NCBI RefSeq assembly: GCF_002222055.1
Contig: NZ_MUGS01000007.1
Span: 1-64,000 of the forward strand
Direction: 5' to 3'
Source: Flavobacterium araucananum
GTDB taxonomy: Bacteria > Bacteroidota > Bacteroidia > Flavobacteriales > Flavobacteriaceae
DNA: 64,000 nucleotides
This document shows, in pieces, positions 17,729-26,280 of the stretch. Positions within the stretch are counted from its first letter, which is position 1; each line of letters begins with the position of its first letter. The notes under the pieces were generated by a model, which saw only the letters and a list, made by a program, of their open reading frames with translations, was not told the DNA's origin and searched no databases. Position numbers and translations under genes: made by a program.

Positions 17729-18376
17729 ATGTACAGCATTTTAAAAAAGCAAGGCGTACTACCATTAGTAACCCAAATCAACATTGAAACAGCCCAAATC
17801 GTATTGCAATCAGCGGCTGATGCTGGCATAAAAATTATCGAGTTTGCTGCTCGTGCAGATAATGCTAAAGAAGTTTTTAGCCAAATGATCGCCTTTAAAA
17901 AAGCCAATAATCTGGATGTAAAAATTGCCGTTGGCTCTATCTTGAGTGTCGATGATGCTGAGACGTTTCATCTTCTTGGAGCAGATTGTATCGTTTGTCC
18001 GCATACAGATCTGGAAATTGGCAATTATTGCTTTAAAAACAATATCTATTGGATTCCCGGAGCTGCGACATTAAACGAAATATTGCAAGCCAATAAATTA
18101 GGAGCTGAGATCGTTAAGCTATTCCCCGCCGATAAAATTGGTGGTCCGGGATATGTAAAAGCGATTAGAGCACCTTTCCCAAATTTAAAAATAATGCCAA
18201 CCGGAGGCGTAACACTCGAAGAAAGTAATTTGAAATCCTGGTTCAAATCCGGAGTGGTTTGCGTGGGAATTGGTTCTAATTTATTTTCGAAAGAAATGCT
18301 TTTGAACTTAAATTACGAGCAATCTCTTCAGGCATTTCAAAATTTAATTGAAGTTGTAGAAAAAACCAGAAACTAA
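17729..18376 (+). CDS. eda: KDPG/KHG aldolase
   Basis: Class I aldolase of 215 residues. Schiff-base Lys130 lies in IVKLFPADKIGGPGYVKAI, Glu38 in IIEFAARAD, and IMPTGGV forms the phosphate-binding loop. It cleaves 2-keto-3-deoxy-6-phosphogluconate to pyruvate and glyceraldehyde-3-phosphate; some members also cleave 4-hydroxy-2-oxoglutarate. It lies between the KDG-kinase-like gene and the D-TA-family gene with 4-9 bp gaps. FAARAD replaces the common TLRT, so substrate preference may differ from E. coli Eda. Confidence 0.9.
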   Translation: MYSILKKQGVLPLVTQINIETAQIVLQSAADAGIKIIEFAARADNAKEVFSQMIAFKKANNLDVKIAVGSILSVDDAETFHLLGADCIVCPHTDLEIGNYCFKNNIYWIPGAATLNEILQANKLGAEIVKLFPADKIGGPGYVKAIRAPFPNLKIMPTGGVTLEESNLKSWFKSGVVCVGIGSNLFSKEMLLNLNYEQSLQAFQNLIEVVEKTRN

Positions 18377-18380
18377 AGTT

Positions 18381-19496
18381 ATGCAAGACAATTGGTGGAA
18401 AATTAATTCCGAACTCCGCATTGATACGCCATTTCTGGCTGTTTACGAAGATCGTATTCAGGCAAATATTGAGCGTTTGATTGAAGCAGTAAAAGGCGAA
18501 ACTCAAAAATTAAGGCCTCACATCAAGACGCATAAAATAGGTGAAATTCTGGATTTGTTTAAAACCTACAACATCAATAAAATAAAATGCGCCACAATTG
18601 CTGAGGCTGAATTGGCAGCGATACATGAAATCCCAGACGTACTTCTCGCCTATCAACCCGTTGGCGCTAAAAAAGACAGATGGATTTCATTGATTCAGAA
18701 ATATCCAAATGTTGCTTTTTCGACTATTGTCGACAATTTAGATTCGGCGAAAGCCTTAAATGAAAGTGCCAAGAAAAATAATCTGAAACTTACCGTTTAT
18801 CTGGATCTAAATACCGGAATGAACAGAACCGGAATTTCGGTTTCTAAAAACTGGAAAGGTTTAATTGACGAAATTGTTCTCTTGAAAAACATTCATTTTG
18901 CAGGAATTCATATTTACGACGGTCATCTAAAAGGCGATTTAGAACATCGCGTTTCTACTGCTTCCAATTTATTTTTTAGTATAAACGAAGCTGTTGAAGC
19001 AATTAATAAAAAATTGGGTTACGAATTAAAAATTGTCGCTGGCGGATCAAATACATTTCCGTTTTATGCCACTCAAAAAAACGTAGAATGCAGTCCCGGA
19101 ACTTTTGTTTTTTGGGATTCGAATTATCAGATTCATTTGCCGGAACAGCATTTTGAACCGGCTTTGGTTATTATTGGAACCATAATTTCAAAACCAACAA
19201 GTTCTACTCTTTGTATTGATATTGGATACAAAGCCGTAGCTTCTGAAAACCCGATTGATAAAAGATTAGTCATTTTAAATGATGACAACCTAATCCCGAC
19301 AGCACATTCAGAAGAGCATTTAATCATAGAAAACCAAGGGAAAAACGAATATGCTATTGGGGATACCATTTATGCCCAACCGTACCATGTTTGCCCAACT
19401 TGCGCGCTTTACGATTCAGTTCAGGTCGTGAATGCCGCGCACGAAATTTGTGATCAATGGCTGGTCGTTGCCCGCAGCAGAAAAATTAATATCTAG
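18381..19496 (+). CDS. D-threonine aldolase / D-serine dehydratase family PLP enzyme
   Basis: Fold-type III PLP enzyme of 371 residues: an alanine-racemase-like barrel at about residues 15-245 and a beta domain with a D-Ser-dehydratase-like C-terminus. The PLP lysine lies in RPHIKTHK (residues 45-52). His336 and Cys338 (HVCPTC) match the His-x-Cys zinc site of eukaryotic-type D-serine dehydratase. Known reactions in the family are D-threonine cleavage, D-serine deamination and D-glucosaminate dehydration to KDG. The kinase and aldolase genes upstream make the last attractive (inference). It starts 4 bp after eda. Confidence 0.85.
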   Translation: MQDNWWKINSELRIDTPFLAVYEDRIQANIERLIEAVKGETQKLRPHIKTHKIGEILDLFKTYNINKIKCATIAEAELAAIHEIPDVLLAYQPVGAKKDRWISLIQKYPNVAFSTIVDNLDSAKALNESAKKNNLKLTVYLDLNTGMNRTGISVSKNWKGLIDEIVLLKNIHFAGIHIYDGHLKGDLEHRVSTASNLFFSINEAVEAINKKLGYELKIVAGGSNTFPFYATQKNVECSPGTFVFWDSNYQIHLPEQHFEPALVIIGTIISKPTSSTLCIDIGYKAVASENPIDKRLVILNDDNLIPTAHSEEHLIIENQGKNEYAIGDTIYAQPYHVCPTCALYDSVQVVNAAHEICDQWLVVARSRKINI

Positions 19497-19602
19497 CAGC
19501 AGAAAAAAATAGAAAATAGAGCAAAGAAGAAAGAGAATAGACCTTGTAATAATACTTGAGAATCTCTGAGCCTTTGGATCTTTGTGCCTTAAAAAAAATA
19601 CT

Positions 19603-20673
19603 ATGTTTATAATAGACGCCCATTTAGACCTGAGCATGAATGCGATGGAATGGAATCGAGATTTAAGAAATGACGTACCAACGTTACGCCATCTCGAAAA
19701 AGGAATGACAGACAAACCGGATCGCGAACGCGCGACGGTTTCGTTTCCGGATTTGCGACGCGGCAATATTGGTATTGTGGTCGCTACTCAAATTGCACGA
19801 TTTGTAAAACCGGACAGCATTATCCCGGGTTGGAATTCTCCTGAACAAGCCTGGGCACAAACTCAGGGACAATTTGTCTGGTACAAAGCCATGGAAGAAG
19901 CGGGAGAAATTACAGCAATTACCGATAAAAAATCATTACTAAAACAAATTGATTTATGGAATGACGGAACGCCAAACGATAAAAAACCTATTGGTTATAT
20001 TTTGAGTCTGGAAGGTGCTGATTCTATTATTGATGTTTCATATTTAGAAAAAGCATACAATTACGGATTGCGTGCCATTGGTCCTGCACATTACGGGCCC
20101 GGACGTTATGCAAACGGAACGGATGCAACCGGAAAAATGAATCAAAATGGTCTTGATTTATTAAAAGAAATGGAACGTTTGAATATTATTCTCGATGCGA
20201 CCCATTTATGCGATGATGCTTTTTGGCAAGCTTTAGATCATTATCACGGACCCGTTTGGGCAAGTCATAACAATTGCAGAAGTCTGGTAGATCACAATCG
20301 TCAATATAGTGATGAAATGATTCAGGCTTTAATTTCTCGTGGAGCCGTTATTGGCGGTGCTTTAGATGCCTGGATGTTGGTTCCGGATTGGGAAAGAGGC
20401 GTTTCGACACCAAAAGGTAGCAATTGCAATCTCGAAACTGTTTTTAAACACATGGATCACATTTGTCAATTGGCAGGAAATGCCAATCATATTGGCATAG
20501 GTTCAGATTTGGATGGTGCTTTTGGTACAGAACAAGGTCCGTATGATCTAGATACGATTGCCGATTTGCAAAAATTGGTTTTGATCTTTAAAAACAACGG
20601 ATATTCTGATGGAGATTTAGATAAAATCTTTCATCAAAACTGGATCAATTTCTTACTGAAAAATTGGGATTAA
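19603..20673 (+). CDS. M19 family membrane dipeptidase
   Basis: Renal-dipeptidase-family zinc peptidase of 356 residues. The ATG at 19603 begins MFIIDAHLDLSMN, where His7 and Asp9 are the first metal ligands; the in-frame codon at 19582 adds nothing. The bridging Glu lies in LSLEGAD (about residue 136), with further ligands in DATHLCDD and WASHNNCRS and a substrate Asp in GIGSDLDGAFG. M19 enzymes cleave dipeptides, often with a D-residue at the C-terminal position. No signal peptide is seen, so it is probably cytosolic. It closes the operon. Confidence 0.9.
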   Translation: MFIIDAHLDLSMNAMEWNRDLRNDVPTLRHLEKGMTDKPDRERATVSFPDLRRGNIGIVVATQIARFVKPDSIIPGWNSPEQAWAQTQGQFVWYKAMEEAGEITAITDKKSLLKQIDLWNDGTPNDKKPIGYILSLEGADSIIDVSYLEKAYNYGLRAIGPAHYGPGRYANGTDATGKMNQNGLDLLKEMERLNIILDATHLCDDAFWQALDHYHGPVWASHNNCRSLVDHNRQYSDEMIQALISRGAVIGGALDAWMLVPDWERGVSTPKGSNCNLETVFKHMDHICQLAGNANHIGIGSDLDGAFGTEQGPYDLDTIADLQKLVLIFKNNGYSDGDLDKIFHQNWINFLLKNWD

Positions 20674-20706
20674 ATAAAGTCAGCAAAGAATACAAACTTG
20701 CTTTTT

Positions 20707-21012
20707 GCCACGAATTTCTCGAATTTACCCGAATTGTTATTTTGAAACTGTTTAAAAAACAGCCAAAAATTTAAAGAAAGTGTTTTAGGGCTTTGACAAA
20801 GAGTTACTAACTCAAAAAAAAACTACTTTAAAAAGAATTAGATAGGATTAAAAATATATTAAAACTGTGTAATAAAGTTTTCTCGCAGATTTGGCAGATT
20901 GAGCAGATTTAATTTTAAATTTCTATTAAATTAATCTGTACTTATCAGCTTAAATCTTTTTATCCCGATAATTATATCGGGAGCGTGAAAAAATAATTCG
21001 TGAATTCGTGGC
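20707..21012. repeat. Dispersed GCCACGAAT...ATTCGTGGC element, copy 2
   Basis: The ends GCCACGAATTTC (20707-20718) and GAATTCGTGGC (21002-21012) are inverted relative to each other. The interior contains an ATTTGGCAGATT-type repeat (about 20885-20910) and a small CCCGAT/ATCGGG hairpin (about 20963-20981). No coding signal is seen in the 20674-21015 gap. Confidence 0.5.
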
Positions 21013-21015
21013 AAA

Positions 21016-21795
21016 CTAAATAAAAACTAAACTTGGAACTGCCTTCTTATACGACTGTAATTTTTCGTCGTTTGGATCAACTTCTGTAACCACATAATCA
21101 ACCTCAGATAAGTTGGCAATTTTCATTTTTAGAACCGTGTCGAGTTTTTCAGAAATAGTAAGAATTGCTGTTTTTTCAGAAGCCTGAATCATTGCCTTTT
21201 TTACCTGAACAGTTTCCCAATCAGAATCTGAGAAACCTCCTTCGATATCCAAAGCATTGGTTCCTAATATTAATAGATCGACTTTAATATTCGCCAATTG
21301 ATTATAGACATCGCCGCTCACACACATTTGGCTGTAGGATGAAATACTGCCGCCAATCATGATAATTTTAACATTGGGTTTATCCAGAAGTTCAACCGCA
21401 GATAAAACGGTAACGGTAAAAATGGTCAGATTTAAATCATTAGGAATTAAACGAATGAATTCACGAATTGTAGTTCCGCCACCAATTAACAAAACCATTC
21501 CGTCATGTAGTAAACCTAATGTTTTTTGCGCAATGATTTGCTTAGATTCACCTGCATAAGTCTGATTCTTAGTCGAAGAATGGTGATAGGCTTTTGTCAT
21601 CGCACCACCTTTTACCTTAATCAATAAAGATTCTGACTCAAGTTCGTTAATATCACGTCTCACTGTATCTTCTGAAACAAATAATTTAGCCGAAAGCGTT
21701 TCAAAACTTACACGAGTATGCAAATTTATCTCTTTTAGAATAAGATTTTTACGTTCTTCCTTAGTGTAATTAACCACTTCATTATCATTACTCAT
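21016..21795 (-). CDS. DeoR/GlpR-family transcriptional regulator
   Basis: Protein of 259 residues. The N-terminal HTH (RVSFETLSAKLFVSEDTVRRDINEL, about residues 28-52) is the DeoR signature. The C-terminal DeoRC sensor domain has LLIGGGTTIREF and LGTNALDIEGGFSD, motifs that bind sugar phosphates. It is divergent from the GH20 gene, and a TGCA-N7-TGCG site lies over its own promoter region, suggesting autoregulation. The effector is probably a phosphorylated intermediate of the locus such as KDPG or an amino-sugar phosphate (inference). Confidence 0.92.
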   Translation of the reverse strand: MSNDNEVVNYTKEERKNLILKEINLHTRVSFETLSAKLFVSEDTVRRDINELESESLLIKVKGGAMTKAYHHSSTKNQTYAGESKQIIAQKTLGLLHDGMVLLIGGGTTIREFIRLIPNDLNLTIFTVTVLSAVELLDKPNVKIIMIGGSISSYSQMCVSGDVYNQLANIKVDLLILGTNALDIEGGFSDSDWETVQVKKAMIQASEKTAILTISEKLDTVLKMKIANLSEVDYVVTEVDPNDEKLQSYKKAVPSLVFI

Positions 21796-21817
21796 GCAAA
21801 TTCATTTTTGATATCGA

Positions 21818-21849
21818 CAAATGTAAACAATAAATGCAATATTATTGCG
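21818..21849 (-). promoter_or_regulatory. deoR promoter with overlapping TGCA-N7-TGCG site
   Basis: A minus-strand -7 box TACATTTG (21825-21818) lies 22 nt before the start codon. TGCAATATTATTGCG (21835-21849) lies immediately upstream, in the -33/spacer region, and matches the sites in front of susC and the GH20 gene. Confidence 0.55.
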
Positions 21850-21922
21850 AAACAAATCACAACACAAAGTAATAAAAAAGTTAATTCGGCTATTTTAAAG
21901 ACATTTATACCTAAAAACCTTT

Positions 21923-21964
21923 TGCATTTTTTTTGCAAACCCTATTCCAGAAATCATAAATTTG
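21923..21964 (+). promoter_or_regulatory. GH20 promoter with TGCA-N7-TGCA site
   Basis: TGCATTTTTTTTGCA (21923-21937) is followed after exactly 19 nt by TAAATTTG (21957-21964), a -7 element. The TTTG at 21932-21935 can serve as -33. The spacing from the site to the -7 box is identical to that at susC, which argues for a shared regulator. Confidence 0.65.
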
Positions 21965-21999
21965 TTTTATACGACCCAAAAAATAAACGCTATCTCATT

Positions 22000-24303
22000 A
22001 TGAAAAATATCCTCTCTCTCTTTTTGATATTTTGTTGTTCGATCGTAACGGCGCAAACCACCCCAATTAATAATTCGATCATTCCTGCACCAAATTCCTA
22101 CCATGCAACCGGAGACAGCATACGCTTAAACGGAAAGATAAAAGTTTCGTTCGAAAAAAATAAATTTAGTACCCGAGAACTTAAAACAGCACAAATTTTT
22201 GAAGCTGCTGTAAACTTAAATACAACAGATAAAAAGAGCACTATCGAAGTTTTATTTATTACTACAAATCCATCTTCTACACTAAAAAAAGAAGGATATA
22301 AAATTAATATTACCCCTAAAAAAATTACCGTTACCGGAAGCGAAGAAGGATTGTTTTATGCTGTTCAGAGTTTATTGCAAATGCTTCCGAACAAACCACA
22401 GAGTCAAGAAGTAAAATTACCCTGTGTTACTATAGAAGATGAGCCCAGATACCACTACCGCGGGCTTCACCTCGATGTTTGCCGTCATTTTTTCTCCGTA
22501 GATGTTATAAAAGATTTTATTGCACAAATGTCCAGTTATAAGCTAAATAACTTTCACTGGCACTTAACGGACGATCAGGGCTGGAGAATTGAGATAAAAA
22601 AATATCCAAAATTAACAGAAGTCGGTTCCAAAAGAGCACAGACTTTGGTTGGAAATAAGTTCGAAAGAGCACCGTATTTTTTTGACGGAAATCCTTACGG
22701 AGGATTTTACACACAGGAAGAAATCAAAGATGTAGTAAAATTTGCCGAAGACCATTACGTCAATATTATTCCGGAAATCGAAATGCCCGGTCATGCAACG
22801 GCAGCCGTTACGGCTTATCCTAATTTGTCTTGTTTTCCGGATCGTCAATATAAAGTGATCGAATATTGGGGCGTTTTTGATGATATTTTCTGCGCCGGAA
22901 AAGAGGAAACTTTTACTTTCCTGGAAGATGTTTTGACCGAAGTTATGGCATTATTCCCAAGCAAGTACATTCATATTGGTGGAGACGAATGCCCTAAAAC
23001 AAAATGGAAAGAATGCCCAAATTGCCAAAAGAGGATCAAAGAATTAGGTTTGAAAAACGAACATGAATTACAAAGTTACCTCACCACCCGAATCGAAAAA
23101 TTCCTGAATGCAAACGGAAGACAAATTCTGGGTTGGGACGAAATGCTGGAAGGCGGATTGGCACCAAATGCGGCTGTAATGTCATGGCGAGGCGAAGCTG
23201 GCGGAATTAGCGCTGCAAGACAGAAGCATAATGTAATCATGAATCCGGAACAAGTTCTCTATCTGGATTATAACCAAGGATATTCGCCGCAAGAACCATT
23301 GACAATTGGGAGATTAACAACAGTTGAAAAAATATACAACTACAATCCCACTCCTGTTGATAGTTTAACCGTTGCCGAACAAAAATATATTATGGGTGTG
23401 CAATCTAATCTTTGGTCTGAATACCTGACAAGTCCGGCGAAGTTAAACTACATGATTTATCCGCGTGTATTTGCTTTAGCCGAAATTGCCTGGACAGAAC
23501 CTAAAAATAAAAACTACACCAATTTTATTCTAAATCAGATTCCGCATCATCTAGAAAAATTGGAAGCACAGAAAAGATTGTATAAAGTTCCGAGTCCTTT
23601 TGGTTCTAATGAAACGGCATTAATTGCCTCAAAATATGTTCTGGATTTAAAACCAACCATCAAAAACGGACAAATCTTTTATACCATTGATGGATATAAT
23701 CCAGATGAAACGGCTGAACTATATACCAAACCAGTAACCATAAATATCCCAAAAGGAGAATTTAGAATTATAAAAACCGTTCAAATTAGTCCAGGCGGAA
23801 GAAGAAGTTCTATTAGTAAAATATTAGTTAGAAATCCGGAATTAAAATCGGCTTTAGCTATAAAACCAACTAAGAAAGGTTTAAAATTTGATTATTATAC
23901 CGGAACCCTATTCCAGCAAGTTCAGGATCTGGAATTAGCAAAACCTGTTAATTCAGGTATTTTTGAAGGCACTATAAGCAGCGAAAAATGGAAATCGAAA
24001 ACAGAGCGTTATATCGGCTTAAAATTTGACGGATACATCTTTATTCCGGAAACGGCAAATTACACGATTTCGACCCTTTCAGACGACGGATCGAACCTTT
24101 TTATCGATAATGAATTAGTGGTTAATAACGATGGTATTCATTGGCTCAATGAAGCGTATGGAGCAGTAAAACTTGAAAAAGGTTTCCATAAAATAAACAT
24201 TGGTTATTTTGATCAGATTGGTGGAACGACTTTAACGTGCTTCATTCAGCAAGAAGGCAAAGAAAAACAAGAAATAAGCGCTTCGCAATTGTATTATGAA
24301 TAA
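22000..24303 (+). CDS. Secreted GH20 beta-N-acetylhexosaminidase with PA14 domain
   Basis: The ATG at 22000 yields a signal peptide (MKNILSLFLIFCCSIVTAQ) and a 767-residue protein; the frame continues upstream to 21808 but through promoter sequence. Domains: GH20 N-terminal domain to about residue 145, then the TIM barrel with the catalytic Asp329-Glu330 pair (HIGGDECPKTKW). Next comes a beta-sandwich (FYTIDGYNPDETAELY), then a C-terminal PA14 domain (about residues 630-767). It removes terminal GlcNAc or GalNAc from glycans. It is divergent from deoR and shares its operator motif with susC. Confidence 0.94.
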   Translation: MKNILSLFLIFCCSIVTAQTTPINNSIIPAPNSYHATGDSIRLNGKIKVSFEKNKFSTRELKTAQIFEAAVNLNTTDKKSTIEVLFITTNPSSTLKKEGYKINITPKKITVTGSEEGLFYAVQSLLQMLPNKPQSQEVKLPCVTIEDEPRYHYRGLHLDVCRHFFSVDVIKDFIAQMSSYKLNNFHWHLTDDQGWRIEIKKYPKLTEVGSKRAQTLVGNKFERAPYFFDGNPYGGFYTQEEIKDVVKFAEDHYVNIIPEIEMPGHATAAVTAYPNLSCFPDRQYKVIEYWGVFDDIFCAGKEETFTFLEDVLTEVMALFPSKYIHIGGDECPKTKWKECPNCQKRIKELGLKNEHELQSYLTTRIEKFLNANGRQILGWDEMLEGGLAPNAAVMSWRGEAGGISAARQKHNVIMNPEQVLYLDYNQGYSPQEPLTIGRLTTVEKIYNYNPTPVDSLTVAEQKYIMGVQSNLWSEYLTSPAKLNYMIYPRVFALAEIAWTEPKNKNYTNFILNQIPHHLEKLEAQKRLYKVPSPFGSNETALIASKYVLDLKPTIKNGQIFYTIDGYNPDETAELYTKPVTINIPKGEFRIIKTVQISPGGRRSSISKILVRNPELKSALAIKPTKKGLKFDYYTGTLFQQVQDLELAKPVNSGIFEGTISSEKWKSKTERYIGLKFDGYIFIPETANYTISTLSDDGSNLFIDNELVVNNDGIHWLNEAYGAVKLEKGFHKINIGYFDQIGGTTLTCFIQQEGKEKQEISASQLYYE

Positions 24304-24307
24304 AAAT

Positions 24308-24348
24308 AAAAACCGCATTCTACCTAAGATTGAATGCGGTTTTTTTTC
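24308..24348. terminator. Bidirectional terminator
   Basis: CCGCATTC (24313-24320) pairs with GAATGCGG (24332-24339), flanked by an A run and a T run, between convergent genes. Confidence 0.85.
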
Positions 24349-24356
24349 TTTAAAAA

Positions 24357-25373
24357 TTACTTCGCTATAACAGCTTTACTAATTTTTTCAAAATCATTAT
24401 CCTTTAGATTGTAGGATCCTGCGCCATAAAAATAATAAGCAGGATCTCCTGTTTTTGCATTTACAACTTGCAGGTATTTATTTGCATTCATACTTACATA
24501 TCTTAAATAATAGATCTCCTCATTATTTAGAATCTTCTTTTGCAAATCCTCATCTTTTATAAACTGAAACTTATATTTATAATCTTCTAAAAGATCTTTA
24601 AGATCCTTCTCGTCTCTAAGTTTTTCAGATATTCTCCAAGGATTATATTCCATCATGTAAGCTTCTGGAATATAAAGTGTAGCATCTTTTAAATTTTTAA
24701 TTTCCGGTTTAGCAAAATCATCATAAAGTCCGCAGTGTTCTCCCTTGCTAATGATTTGATTCATTTGTTGAAAGTAATTTTTCAACATTCCTAAATTGGT
24801 ATTTGTAAAACTATTTTCGGTATACATTCGGGCAAAAAGAATATCGGCTTTTTCATCTGATCTTGTTTTCATGGCATCCACCAGGAACGCATTATTCACA
24901 CAAAGAGGAGCTCTTGCGATATTAATTAAATTCTCTCTGAAAAGATCTTTCAATTTCCCTTCGTACCTCTTATCGTCTACTTTTAATTTTTTAAAGCCCT
25001 TGTCAAACTTTTCCTTATCCAAAATTCGTATCACAAGATTGGTATGAACAAACGTAGTTCCTTTTGAAGTTACCTTTATATCTCCGTCAAGATTTGCAAT
25101 TGAATAGTTTCCATCAGCAAAATCCAACATTTTAAAATCCTTAGGCTCAACCACTTTATAAGGGGTTACAGTCCAGACTTCTTTCAGGATTTTTTCATAA
25201 TCTTCTTTTTTATTTAACTGAGGTAATACAAAAACAGTAGTTGTAGCCTTAAATTTCTCTAACTCCCCTTTTTCAAATGGGTCATTTGCGCCACGATCAG
25301 AAGCAGTTACCGCTACTTGAGCATAATTCTGAATGCTCAAGGCAAGCATTACAATAAGTAAAATTCTTTTCAT
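24357..25373 (-). CDS. Secreted protein of unknown function
   Basis: Protein of 338 residues with a cleavable signal peptide (MKRILLIVMLALSIQNYAQ). The mature part begins VAVTASDRGANDPFEKGELEKFK. It is charged and mixed alpha/beta, with paired cysteines (APLCVNN and EHCGLYDD) that could form a disulfide. I do not recognise the family. It is flanked by terminators on both sides, so it is monocistronic. Likely periplasmic or outer-membrane associated. Confidence 0.75.
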   Translation of the reverse strand: MKRILLIVMLALSIQNYAQVAVTASDRGANDPFEKGELEKFKATTTVFVLPQLNKKEDYEKILKEVWTVTPYKVVEPKDFKMLDFADGNYSIANLDGDIKVTSKGTTFVHTNLVIRILDKEKFDKGFKKLKVDDKRYEGKLKDLFRENLINIARAPLCVNNAFLVDAMKTRSDEKADILFARMYTENSFTNTNLGMLKNYFQQMNQIISKGEHCGLYDDFAKPEIKNLKDATLYIPEAYMMEYNPWRISEKLRDEKDLKDLLEDYKYKFQFIKDEDLQKKILNNEEIYYLRYVSMNANKYLQVVNAKTGDPAYYFYGAGSYNLKDNDFEKISKAVIAK

Positions 25374-25429
25374 TTAATAGGATTTGTTTTTGGTGTATAT
25401 TATTTTTAGGTGCGGTAAAAATAGTACAA

Positions 25430-25463
25430 AAAAAAACGCATCCAACTTAATGAATGCGTTTTT
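25430..25463 (-). terminator. Terminator of the sdh operon
   Basis: AAAAACGCAT (25432-25441) pairs with ATGCGTTTTT (25454-25463), 25 bp beyond the sdhB stop on the minus strand. Confidence 0.8.
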
Positions 25464-25487
25464 ATATAAACTAAATGTATGTTTAAA

Positions 25488-26234
25488 TTATCCTTTTAAA
25501 CTTGCAGATAAATACTCACGATTCATACGTGCAATATTTTCAAGAGAAATTCCTTTAGGGCATTCTACTTCGCAAGCTCCGGTGTTGGTACAGTTACCAA
25601 AACCTTCGTGATCCATTTGGTGTACCATGTTTAAAACACGATCAACTGCTTCAATTTTACCTTGAGGTAATAATGCATATTGAGATACTTTTGCAGCAAC
25701 GAACAACATTGCCGATGAGTTTTTACAAGTTGCAACACAAGCTCCACAACCAATACAAGCAGCAGCATCAAATGATTTATCTGCATCGTGTTTGTTTACC
25801 GGAATTGTATTTGCATCAATTGTATTTCCTGAAGTATTTACAGAGATAAATCCTCCTGCATGTTGAATTCTGTCAAAAGAACTTCTGTCTACCACTAAAT
25901 CCTTAATTACCGGGAAAGCTTTTGCTCTAAATGGTTCGATAAAAATGGTATCACCATCTTTAAACATACGCATGTGCAACTGGCAAGTTGTTACTCCTCT
26001 GTCTGGTCCGTGCGCTTCTCCATTGATAAATAAAGAACACATTCCGCAAATTCCTTCACGACAATCGTGGTCAAATGCTACAGGCTCTTCACCTTTATTG
26101 ATCAATTGTTCGTTAAGAACGTCAAGCATTTCAAGGAAAGACATATCTGGTTCGATTCCGTCAATTGGGTAATCAACGATTCCTCCTTTATCTTGGGCGT
26201 TTTTCTGACGCCATATTTTTAATGTAAGTTTCAT
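25488..26234 (-). CDS. sdhB: Succinate dehydrogenase/fumarate reductase iron-sulfur subunit
   Basis: Protein of 248 residues. The [2Fe-2S] ligands lie in [12 protein letters not shown] and a later Cys (TTCQLHM). The C-terminal ferredoxin domain has [17 protein letters not shown] and [15 protein letters not shown] for the [4Fe-4S] and [3Fe-4S] clusters. It carries electrons between the SdhA flavin and the quinone site in the membrane subunit. It is the last gene of sdhCAB, 46 bp after sdhA, and a terminator follows. Confidence 0.97.
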   Translation of the reverse strand: MKLTLKIWRQKNAQDKGGIVDYPIDGIEPDMSFLEMLDVLNEQLINKGEEPVAFDHDCREGICGMCSLFINGEAHGPDRGVTTCQLHMRMFKDGDTIFIEPFRAKAFPVIKDLVVDRSSFDRIQHAGGFISVNTSGNTIDANTIPVNKHDADKSFDAAACIGCGACVATCKNSSAMLFVAAKVSQYALLPQGKIEAVDRVLNMVHQMDHEGFGNCTNTGACEVECPKGISLENIARMNREYLSASLKG

Positions 26235-26280
26235 TTTGTATAAGTTTTAAGTAGTAAAAAGTATATAACCTTTTTAGATA

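Noticed and set aside
21808..21999. N-terminal extension of the GH20 ORF
   Set aside because: It runs through the promoter and operator, and the signal peptide begins at 22000.
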